Shown: positions 1 through 5,481 of the stretch, in pieces
Numbering within the stretch: the stretch's first letter is position 1
Layout: each line of letters starts with the position of its first letter
DNA from: Smithellaceae bacterium
GTDB taxonomy: Bacteria > Desulfobacterota > Syntrophia > Syntrophales > JAQULV01
Length of the DNA stretch: 5,884 nucleotides
Reading direction: 5' to 3'
NCBI GenBank assembly: GCA_028718405.1
Contig: JAQULV010000105.1
Span: 1 to 5,884, forward strand
Notes under the pieces: model-generated
Databases searched by the model: none
Told to the model about the DNA's origin: nothing
Seen by the model: only the letters and a program-made list of their open reading frames with translations
Program-made: the position numbers and the translations under genes

Positions 1-582
1 TATGGGCCGCGTCAGCACCTCATCCCCTTCCCGTCGAAAGAAAAGCTCCGGCGACAGGGAACAGATGACGAAACGGCCGCTGTCCAGGAATGCGCCGTAG
101 CCGCATTCCTGGGCCTCGTTCAGCTCAAGAAAAAGCCTCCAGGGGTCTCCCGTAAAGGGGCTTCTCAGGCGCAGGGTGTAGTTCACCTGGTACGTATCGC
201 CCTGGGCGATATAATCTCTGATCCGGGATAGGGACTGATCGTAGGTTTCACGATCAATCGAAGGAACCCAATTGAGAAGACCGGCCGAAGGCGTGGCGAT
301 CTTCGGAACTGTCCCGACTTCCACGCACGGATAGAGGCCGAACCAAGTAAGCGGAAAATCATCAGTTGTCTGGCGAACTGCCAAGGCCCGGTCAAAGGCG
401 GGTGAAGCCTCGTAGGAGATCCAGCCAGCGGCGTAAAGGCCCTCCTCTTCCACCGCCTTCTCGACGGATTCAAGTAGCGCCGGCACCTCTCCGATGCGGT
501 CGGTGGAGATGATCCGCCGGGGTTCCCGGAAATAGAGCCATTGTCCTGTCTGGGCGTCGTGCATGACCACTTCGTTGGCCAT
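1..582 (-). CDS. pabB: Aminodeoxychorismate synthase component I (PabB-type chorismate-binding enzyme), 3' part outside the window
   Basis: This enzyme aminates chorismate to 4-amino-4-deoxychorismate, the first step of p-aminobenzoate and folate synthesis, normally with a PabA-type glutaminase supplying ammonia. The visible 194 residues are the N-terminal part. They contain an AGWISYEASPAFD block (residues 52-64), the start of the chorismate-binding domain with GDTYQVNYTLRL (128-139), and SLSPELFF (175-182). The window ends at TRPI (191-194), immediately before the KGT of the family's T-x-P-x-K-G-T motif, so most of the catalytic domain is missing. The SYEAAPAFD-like N-terminus points to PabB rather than TrpE. 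Many proteins of this subtype carry a fused PabC-like class IV aminotransferase at the C-terminus, which cannot be checked here. The ATG at 582 has AGAGGAG 8 nt upstream and lies 2 nt after the stop of the methyltransferase gene, so both should share a transcript. No frameshift is seen in the visible part. Confidence 0.9.
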   Translation of the reverse strand, partial: MANEVVMHDAQTGQWLYFREPRRIISTDRIGEVPALLESVEKAVEEEGLYAAGWISYEASPAFDRALAVRQTTDDFPLTWFGLYPCVEVGTVPKIATPSAGLLNWVPSIDRETYDQSLSRIRDYIAQGDTYQVNYTLRLRSPFTGDPWRLFLELNEAQECGYGAFLDSGRFVICSLSPELFFRREGDEVLTRPI

Positions 583-584
583 GT

Positions 585-1793
585 CTAACTCTCCTCTGAT
601 CGGACGTCTGCACACTCGGCGGTGTCGATCTTTTCCGGCCTGACGCTACCGGCATAGAGGTCATATTCGAGCAGGCGACACTCGATCTCGCCGTTATAGA
701 AGATGAGTCGCCGACCCGTCCGCAGGCCGATTCTCTTGGCAAGGGCAAGGTTTCCCGTAAAGACGTACCCTCGGTAGCCGCTGCATTTCTTCTTGAAGAA
801 GTCGCCGATGCCGGCGTAGAGCATCTCCAGGGCTTTGTCCCTCCCCAACCTTTCTCCGTAAGGGGGATTGAGAACGACAAGCCCGCCGCCAGGCGGAATA
901 TCGGTCTGGGTATAATCGCATCTTCTGAATTCGATGACGTGCTCCACGCCCGCCTTCCGCGCGTTTTCTTTCGTCGCCGGAATGGCTTCCCTGCTGATAT
1001 CGGTAGCGATGATTCGGCAGCGCACGCGCCGGGAGGCGGCCGCTCGCGCTTCTGCCCACAGTCGCTGTTGAAGCTTGTCGTCATATCCCTTGATGTGCAT
1101 GAAACCGAAGTTCCGCCGCAGGAGCCCCGGTGCACGGTTGAGGGACAGCAAGGCCGCTTCGATGGCCAGCGTCCCGCTGCCGCACATCGGGTTGATGAAG
1201 TTCCCCCGGCCACCCCAGCCGGCTGCCTGGATCACCGCCGCCGCAAGGGTTTCCTGCATGGGCGCTACCAGCGGAATCAACCGATAACCCCGTCTTGCAA
1301 GGGGTTCCCCCGACGTATCCAGATAGAGACGTGCCTCGTCGCCCTGCCAGTAGAGATGGGCAACGGCCTTCTCGCGGGAGGGCCCGGAATCGGGGCGACG
1401 GCCCATAGTCTTAGCAATACGGTCGACGATGGCGTCCTTGCATTTCAGGTTGGCGAAACGCGAATCCTTGATAGTCGGGTTGTCCACCGAGGAAGTAACA
1501 CAGACGTAACCGCTGGCGTCGATGAGTTCTTCCCAAGGGACATCGTTGACGGCGCCGTAAAGCTCCCCGGGATTCATGGCGGGAAAAACCTTCAGAAGAT
1601 AAAGCACCCGGTGGGCCGTCCGTAGGTGCAGGTTGAGCGGTAACGTCTCGGCCAGTGTGCCTTCCGTTTCAATCGCGGCGGTCGTCTCGGCGAGGACCGG
1701 GTAGCCCAGGGCAGAAATTTCTTCCCTCAAGTAGGGGGTGATACCCTTGGCACAGGTAATGAGGATCCTACTTTTCCGTAGCCATAACGACAT
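585..1793 (-). CDS. rlmL: THUMP-domain class I SAM-dependent RNA methyltransferase (RlmL/YpsC family)
   Basis: The protein (402 aa) is a cytoplasmic RNA N-methyltransferase. In E. coli the homologous half of RlmL makes m2G2445 in 23S rRNA; that exact target is inferred here. Residues about 50-165 form the THUMP RNA-binding region. The Rossmann methyltransferase domain follows, with SAM-binding motif I NPMCGSGT (201-208), an acidic motif II region ATDIS (263-267), and catalytic motif IV NPPYGERLG (309-317), typical of exocyclic amino-group methylation. The length matches stand-alone YpsC-like enzymes of about 380-400 aa, not the 702-aa RlmKL fusion: the RlmK half is absent. Motif I begins with Asn where Asp is more usual. 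The ATG at 1793 has no strong Shine-Dalgarno sequence (only AAGAAAG some 13 nt upstream), but the family's N-terminal ILITCAKGI block begins at residue 10, so the start is plausible. pabB follows after 2 nt. The symbol is by family; ypsC is an equally fair name. Confidence 0.88.
   Translation of the reverse strand: MSLWLRKSRILITCAKGITPYLREEISALGYPVLAETTAAIETEGTLAETLPLNLHLRTAHRVLYLLKVFPAMNPGELYGAVNDVPWEELIDASGYVCVTSSVDNPTIKDSRFANLKCKDAIVDRIAKTMGRRPDSGPSREKAVAHLYWQGDEARLYLDTSGEPLARRGYRLIPLVAPMQETLAAAVIQAAGWGGRGNFINPMCGSGTLAIEAALLSLNRAPGLLRRNFGFMHIKGYDDKLQQRLWAEARAAASRRVRCRIIATDISREAIPATKENARKAGVEHVIEFRRCDYTQTDIPPGGGLVVLNPPYGERLGRDKALEMLYAGIGDFFKKKCSGYRGYVFTGNLALAKRIGLRTGRRLIFYNGEIECRLLEYDLYAGSVRPEKIDTAECADVRSEES
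591..597 (-). promoter_or_regulatory. Ribosome binding site of pabB inside the end of the methyltransferase gene
   Basis: AGAGGAG is read on the minus strand with 8 nt to the ATG at 582. It lies within the last codons of the upstream methyltransferase gene, whose stop codon is at 587-585. This fixes the pabB start and suggests translational coupling of the two genes. Confidence 0.7.
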
Positions 1794-1894
1794 GGTTTTA
1801 TTGCACTTTCTTAATAATTATTTAGGGATACTTACCACAGACAGTAAAAAGGCAACAGGGTTATTTTCCGGGGACAGAGGATTGACATCCACGA

Positions 1895-1908
1895 TTGCGA
1901 TCTCGCAA
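1895..1908. repeat. Short inverted repeat TTGCGA-TC-TCGCAA
   Basis: There are two perfect 6-bp arms around a 2-bp centre, about 100 bp upstream of the methyltransferase start. The form and place would suit an operator for a dimeric regulator, but a single 14-bp site of this kind can easily arise by chance. No regulator is encoded nearby. Confidence 0.3.
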
Positions 1909-1972
1909 GAAGCGCCATCAAACCCCACAAATAATAGAGGGAGCACGGAAAAAGAATATCGTGACAAAAGGC

Positions 1973-2002
1973 AAGAGGGGGTGAAGACCTTCACCCCCTC
2001 TT
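1973..2002 (-). terminator. Strong hairpin, likely intrinsic terminator of the helicase gene
   Basis: A perfect inverted repeat has 14-nt arms, AAGAGGGGGTGAAG (1973-1986) and CTTCACCCCCTCTT (1989-2002). It probably folds as a 13-bp GC-rich stem with a GACC-type tetraloop. It sits about 54 nt downstream of the helicase stop codon on the minus strand. The T-tract on that side is imperfect (CTCTT then GCCTTTTG), whereas the plus strand is followed by a cleaner TTTATTT. The hairpin may therefore work in both directions, although no plus-strand gene ends nearby. Confidence 0.75.
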
Positions 2003-2055
2003 TATTTGGCATCCCGGAATCTCACCGGCAGACTCGTCTTAAATGATGGGCCGTC

Positions 2056-3309
2056 CTATGCGGCGCGGCGGCGGGAATGCGGCTTCTGTTCTATCGGCAG
2101 ATGACGAGGCATATCGGCCAGGCTCCTGCCCCGGCTCCCGCCCCGACATAGAGATGGCATACTGTCCTTGACGGAAAGGTCCTTATAATCAAAACCATCC
2201 AGCATCCGCCTTTCCACTTGGGTCCCTAATAGCCGCTCGATATCCCTGATCGTGTCTCTATCCTCGCTGGTAACGAGCGTGAAGGCGTCGCCCGTATGCT
2301 CGGCACGGCCCGTCCGACCAATACGATGGATATAGGTCGTCGCCGTATCGGGGATATCGAAATTGATCACGTGAGAGATACCGGCGATATCCAAGCCGCG
2401 AGCGGCGATGTCGGTCGCCACCAGGACGTTAATCTTCCCGGCCCGGAAATGATCCATGGCCTGCTTGCGCTGGCCCTGTGATTTGTTGGAGTGCAGGGCG
2501 GCTGCCGAAAAACCGGCCCGCTTTATCTTGTCTGCAATACGGTCCGCGCGGTGCTTGGTCCGCGTGAAAACCAGGACGGACTTGGAATCCATCCCCTCCA
2601 GCAGTTTCTGGAGCAGACCCGGCTTCAGGTGCTGCGGAACCGGGTAAAGGGCGTGCGATACCGTAGCCGCCGGCGCATCGTTACCCATCGAAAACCGCTT
2701 CGGGCTGCGCGAGGCGCTCGCCGCCAGTCGTTCCAGGCTCGAATCGAAGGTTGCCGAAAAGAGCAACGTCTGCCTCTTTTGGGAAACGTCTTTCAATATC
2801 TTCTGAATGGAAGGCAGGAACCCCATGTCGAGCATCAGATCCGCCTCGTCCAGCACCAGGACTTCAACCTGGTCGAACTTTGCGTTGCCCCGGTTCATAT
2901 GATCCAACAGACGCCCCGGGCAACCGATGATTATCTCAACCCCTTGCTTCAGGGCTTTCTCCTGGGGCAGCATGCCGACGCCGCCATACACCGTGGCTGC
3001 CTTCAGGGAGGTAAATTTCCCTAATTCCCTGACCACACCGTAGATCTGTTCCGCTAATTCGCGTGTCGGCGTAACGACAAGCGCCCGAGTCCGGCCTTTG
3101 CCAGTTTTGGAATCGGTGAGCAGCTTATGAAGGATGGGGAGGACGAAGGCGGCGGTCTTACCGGTTCCCGTCTGGGCGGTACCGATCAAATCGAGCCCTT
3201 TAAGGATTGCAGGGATACAGGCGGCCTGGATAGGCGTCGCCTCCTGGTAACCGGCCGCCTGCAATCCACGCGCGACACGGTTATCCAACTTAAAACACTC
3301 AAAACTCAT
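2056..3309 (-). CDS. rhlE: DEAD-box ATP-dependent RNA helicase, RhlE type
   Basis: The enzyme unwinds short RNA duplexes using ATP; in bacteria RhlE-type helicases act in ribosome maturation, RNA turnover and cold adaptation. From the chosen start it has 417 residues. Visible motifs are the Q motif (aromatic F6, then PTPIQ-like ATPIQ at 24-28), motif I AQTGTGKT (45-52), PTREL (81-85), GG (109-110), CPGR (130-133, where TPGR is usual), DEAD (154-157), SAT (185-187), ARGLD (303-307) and HRIGRTGR (328-335). After about residue 380 comes a short basic, Gly/Arg-containing tail ending SRRRAA, typical of RNA-binding extensions in RhlE. An upstream in-frame ATG at 3414 would add 35 residues. I reject it because MSFECFKLD matches the usual RhlE N-terminus and the ATG at 3309 has AGGAAAG 6 nt upstream. 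A hairpin terminator lies about 54 nt downstream. RhlE versus another short DEAD-box subgroup is decided by overall similarity from memory. Confidence 0.92.
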   Translation of the reverse strand: MSFECFKLDNRVARGLQAAGYQEATPIQAACIPAILKGLDLIGTAQTGTGKTAAFVLPILHKLLTDSKTGKGRTRALVVTPTRELAEQIYGVVRELGKFTSLKAATVYGGVGMLPQEKALKQGVEIIIGCPGRLLDHMNRGNAKFDQVEVLVLDEADLMLDMGFLPSIQKILKDVSQKRQTLLFSATFDSSLERLAASASRSPKRFSMGNDAPAATVSHALYPVPQHLKPGLLQKLLEGMDSKSVLVFTRTKHRADRIADKIKRAGFSAAALHSNKSQGQRKQAMDHFRAGKINVLVATDIAARGLDIAGISHVINFDIPDTATTYIHRIGRTGRAEHTGDAFTLVTSEDRDTIRDIERLLGTQVERRMLDGFDYKDLSVKDSMPSLCRGGSRGRSLADMPRHLPIEQKPHSRRRAA

Positions 3310-3315
3310 ATATTT

Positions 3316-3322
3316 CTTTCCT
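3316..3322 (-). promoter_or_regulatory. Ribosome binding site deciding the rhlE start
   Basis: AGGAAAG on the minus strand lies 6 nt before the ATG at 3309, within a purine-rich leader. It supports this start over the in-frame ATG 105 nt further upstream, which has no comparable site. Confidence 0.65.
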
Positions 3323-3527
3323 TTTTTGTTTACCAGCAAACGGTTTGATTTTGAATCCATCTCGATCCGTTGCAGCTGGTATAGACCTGTCTCGGAGCGG
3401 AGCGCCAAAGACAATGGTCACAAAAACGGCGTTAAATTTGGACTCTTTCTGATTAGCGGGATTTTCCTGCCGCTGTCTCTCGATGGGAAGAAAGGTGGGA
3501 AGGCAAATGACTGCTATCTGGAAGACC

Positions 3528-3556
3528 TCTATAGATGAAGAAACGACAAATAGCAA
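3528..3556 (-). promoter_or_regulatory. Candidate sigma-70-type promoter for rhlE
   Basis: Read on the minus strand, TTGCTA (3556-3551) and TATAGA (3533-3528) are separated by 17 bp, with four of six matches in each box. Transcription would start near 3521 and leave a leader of about 210 nt before the ATG at 3309. This is the best left-facing pair I could find by eye, but it is only moderate. Confidence 0.35.
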
Positions 3557-3662
3557 GGAATATAATCAAGAAATCCCATAAAGATCGCAGAAAGCAATAT
3601 TCTCCAGGACGTCGTCTTACGTTGTTCTTGTCGTCACGGCATCGGATTGCTGCGAAGAATGA

Positions 3663-3691
3663 TTGACGGAACGGACACTTTCACCTATTAT
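3663..3691 (+). promoter_or_regulatory. Sigma-70-type promoter for the PDZ-hydrolase gene pair
   Basis: TTGACG (3663-3668) and TATTAT (3686-3691) have the ideal 17-bp spacer and five of six matches in each box. The start point would be near 3698, giving a leader of about 25 nt that contains the ribosome binding site at 3711-3715. This spacing relative to the GTG start makes it a strong visual match. Confidence 0.7.
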
Positions 3692-3710
3692 CTGCCCTAC
3701 AAATCCGCTG

Positions 3711-3715
3711 AGGAG
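3711..3715 (+). promoter_or_regulatory. Ribosome binding site supporting the GTG start of the PDZ gene
   Basis: AGGAG lies 8 nt before the GTG at 3724. It fixes this rare-type start; the next in-frame ATG is at residue 51, inside the PDZ domain and after the signal peptide. Confidence 0.75.
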
Positions 3716-3723
3716 AAAAGGCC

Positions 3724-4602
3724 GTGCGCTTCCGAATCCTATCGTCTGTCTTGACGCTGCTCCTCATTTCGCTTTGCCTTCCTCCCGGCGTCTCAGCTCA
3801 ATCTTCTCAGGAAAAATTTGAAACCGTCGTCAAAGAGAATCCCGCTAGCTTCATAGAGACGCCTATCGCCGGAATGGGCCTGAAGGTGAATGAGAATAAG
3901 GAATGTGTGCTCGTCGACGTTTACGAGGGCTTCGCTGCCGCCAAGGCCGGACTGAGGCGCGGCGATGTTCTGGTGACGATTGATGGCAGATCATTCGCAT
4001 CGCAACGTGACGTCGTTGCCTATATCTTCCTGAGCAAAAGGCCCGGTGATACGGTCCAAGTCACAGTCCGCAGGGGCGGTGAGGTCGTCGCCAAAGAGAT
4101 GGTCGTGGGCAAGAGGCCCATGCTCCGCGACCAGTACGTCCTAAGAAGTATACTCCTGGGCGAAGGGAAGCCGGCCGTCCGGCTGGCCATCGTCTCCGGA
4201 GAGATCACTCGCGTGTTGCCCGCTAAAGCGGGAAAGACAGACCTCGACAAGGAAAACATCGCCCAGTGGAAAAAGGCCGTCGAGTCGCAGATCGTAGCCG
4301 CCGCGGAAAACGGCATGATGAGGACTTTGGGCGATAACGACAATTTCTCCCTCATTGACCGCCAAGCCATATCCCATCTCCAAAATGAAATGCGCTATCA
4401 GGAATCTGGCCTCGTCTCGGCGGATTTCCGCAGCAAACTGGGCGGGGCCTTGGGGGCCACCCATATCCTGGTGTTGGACATGTCTCGTCTTCCCACACAC
4501 CGCCCCGGCACCAGATTCCTCGACACCACGACCCGCAGACTCATCGAGGTCGAATCAGGGAAAACCCTCTCCAGCGTCCTTATCAAGGAGACGGTCGAAT
4601 AA
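3724..4602 (+). CDS. Exported PDZ-domain protein with a C-terminal CsgG-like region
   Basis: The function is unknown. The protein (292 aa) starts with a Sec signal peptide: basic MRFR, a hydrophobic stretch (8-19) and a VSA/Q cleavage site near residue 25. Cys18 is preceded by ISL, which does not fit a lipobox, so a soluble periplasmic protein is more likely than a lipoprotein. Residues about 44-128 are a PDZ domain of the HtrA/DegP kind (GMGLKV, then GFAAAKAGLRRGDVLVTIDG, then RPGDTVQVTVRRGG), with no protease domain attached. Residues about 150-288 resemble the CsgG/LpoB/FlgT-type fold: a first strand AVRLAIV, an amphipathic helix, then NFSLIDRQAISHLQNEMRYQ with SGL, GGALGATHILVLDMSR and a final RLIEVESGKTLSS. 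These parallel the family's pattern of a Val-Val-Glu-Arg-like strand, a glutamate-rich helix, a GxxLGAd strand and a DvetGe strand. That assignment is from pattern memory. A strong promoter precedes the gene, and the hydrolase gene follows after 66 nt. Confidence 0.82.
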   Translation: MRFRILSSVLTLLLISLCLPPGVSAQSSQEKFETVVKENPASFIETPIAGMGLKVNENKECVLVDVYEGFAAAKAGLRRGDVLVTIDGRSFASQRDVVAYIFLSKRPGDTVQVTVRRGGEVVAKEMVVGKRPMLRDQYVLRSILLGEGKPAVRLAIVSGEITRVLPAKAGKTDLDKENIAQWKKAVESQIVAAAENGMMRTLGDNDNFSLIDRQAISHLQNEMRYQESGLVSADFRSKLGGALGATHILVLDMSRLPTHRPGTRFLDTTTRRLIEVESGKTLSSVLIKETVE

Positions 4603-4668
4603 GCAGCGTCCTTTTCGTACTATCGGCACCAATCCGCTGATCTACCAAACGCACAAAAGGAGGAGCCT

Positions 4669-5454
4669 ATGAAGCTGGAGCTGATAACAAAAGAGCCGAC
4701 ATCCCCGTCCCACGAAACACCGATCGTTTTCGTACATGGCGCGTGGCACGGCGCCTGGTGCTGGGAGGAGAACTTCATGCCTTACTTCGCCGAAAAAGGT
4801 TTTTCCTGTCACGCCTTCAGTATGCGCGGCCACGGAAAGAGCGAGGGGAAGGAGAAGCTGCGCTGGACTTCGCTGATGAGATATGTCGACGATCTCGGCC
4901 AGGTTGCTTCCAGTATGAAAAAACCTCCCGTCATCGTCGCTCATTCGCTGGGTGGGGCCGTCACGCAGCGCTACCTGGAGAAACACAACGTCCCCGCCTG
5001 CGTGCTGTTGGCGCCGGTGCCGCCCTGGGGTGTCGTTCCCCTTACGTTGCGGATCCTGCTTCGTCACCCCTGGGTATTTCTCAAGGCCAACCTGACGCTC
5101 AGTCTCTATCCCGTCGTGGAGACACCGGAGCTTACACGGGAAGCCTTCTTCTCCGAAGATATACCGCAGGAGAAAGTGATGGGGTACTACAAAAGAATGC
5201 AGGATGAGTCCTATCGCATGTACTGGGACATCATGTTTTTGAGCTTGCCGAAGCCCAAGCGCGTCCAGACGCCGATTCTGGTGCTGGGGGCGGAGAAAGA
5301 CAGGGTCTTCTCCAGAAGCGACCTCAATCACACGGCCAAGGCCTACCACACCGAAGCGGAGGTCTTCCCCATGGCGCACGACATGATGCTAGAGCCTGGC
5401 TGGCAGAAGGTCGCCGACCGGATCATCGGCTGGTTGGGAAGTAGGGGCCTTTAG
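4669..5454 (+). CDS. Alpha/beta hydrolase
   Basis: This is a 261-residue serine hydrolase of the alpha/beta fold, probably cytoplasmic since no signal peptide is seen. The order of motifs is complete: oxyanion-hole HGAWHGAWCW (24-32), SMRGHGKSEG (51-60), nucleophile elbow AHSLGG with Ser93 (first Gly of GxSxG replaced by Ala), acid Asp211 in GAEKDRVF, and His237 in MAHDMMLEP. The cap region (about 118-195) is rich in aromatic and hydrophobic residues (WGVVPLTLRILL), as in esterases and lipases of small hydrophobic substrates. The substrate cannot be named from the sequence. The start has AAGGAGG (4657-4663) 5 nt before the ATG, an excellent site. It follows the PDZ gene by 66 nt without a visible terminator, so both are likely co-transcribed. 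The next gene converges on it 27 bp away and no clear terminator separates them. Confidence 0.9.
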   Translation: MKLELITKEPTSPSHETPIVFVHGAWHGAWCWEENFMPYFAEKGFSCHAFSMRGHGKSEGKEKLRWTSLMRYVDDLGQVASSMKKPPVIVAHSLGGAVTQRYLEKHNVPACVLLAPVPPWGVVPLTLRILLRHPWVFLKANLTLSLYPVVETPELTREAFFSEDIPQEKVMGYYKRMQDESYRMYWDIMFLSLPKPKRVQTPILVLGAEKDRVFSRSDLNHTAKAYHTEAEVFPMAHDMMLEPGWQKVADRIIGWLGSRGL

Positions 5455-5481
5455 GACAGGAAAAATCAGGAGTCATTTTCA

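Larger units (their letters stand above)
1794..2055. other. Intergenic region between the helicase and methyltransferase genes
   Basis: No gene is supported in these 262 bases. The short open frames crossing them lack ribosome binding sites and run through the hairpin at 1973-2002. The right part holds that terminator, the middle a short palindrome (1895-1908), and the left part an AT-rich leader for the methyltransferase gene. On the minus strand the best promoter-like pair is TTGCCT and TATCCC with a 19-nt spacer (within about 1824-1854), too weak to call. The stretch around 1824-1880, with its GGGGACAG, is more like a leftover repeat than coding DNA. Confidence 0.6.
3310..3723. other. Divergent intergenic region between rhlE and the PDZ-domain gene
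   Basis: No gene is supported in these 414 bases. Two overlapping open frames on opposite strands (about 3299-3556) give low-complexity proteins without recognisable motifs or a ribosome binding site, and the sequence is more AT-rich than the neighbouring genes. The region holds a right-facing promoter (3663-3691) with the ribosome binding site of the PDZ gene (3711-3715), and a left-facing candidate promoter (3528-3556) with a leader of about 210 nt before rhlE. I found no convincing riboswitch, small RNA or long repeat in it by eye. Confidence 0.65.

Noticed and set aside
470..1213. Long open frame of 247 codons on the minus strand
   Set aside because: It overlaps the methyltransferase and pabB in another frame, has Arg/Ser-rich composition without motifs, and both real genes show clear family motifs.
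939..1625. Open frame of 228 codons on the plus strand, antisense to the methyltransferase
   Set aside because: It is a mirror of a GC-rich gene; no ribosome binding site or domain, and composition is typical of an antisense shadow.
1818..2012. Small 64-codon open frame on the minus strand between helicase and methyltransferase
   Set aside because: It begins inside the region of the terminator hairpin, lacks a ribosome binding site and shows no recognisable motif.
3310..3414. N-terminal extension of the helicase to an ATG at 3414
   Set aside because: The added residues do not match RhlE proteins and the internal ATG at 3309 has the better ribosome binding site.
3326..3538. Small 70-codon plus-strand open frame in the divergent intergenic region
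   Set aside because: There is no ribosome binding site, it runs against the helicase leader, and an overlapping minus-strand frame is equally open.
4169..4232. Two short perfect inverted repeats (4169-4184 and 4219-4232) inside the PDZ gene
   Set aside because: They have 6-bp arms in GC-rich coding DNA with no T-tract; chance is the simplest explanation.
4642..5379. Open frame of 245 codons antisense to the alpha/beta hydrolase
   Set aside because: The plus-strand frame has a complete catalytic triad and strong ribosome binding site; the antisense frame has no motif.
5455..5481. Possible bidirectional terminator between the convergent genes
   Set aside because: Only a weak AAAAT/ATTTT pairing is present, with no GC-rich stem.
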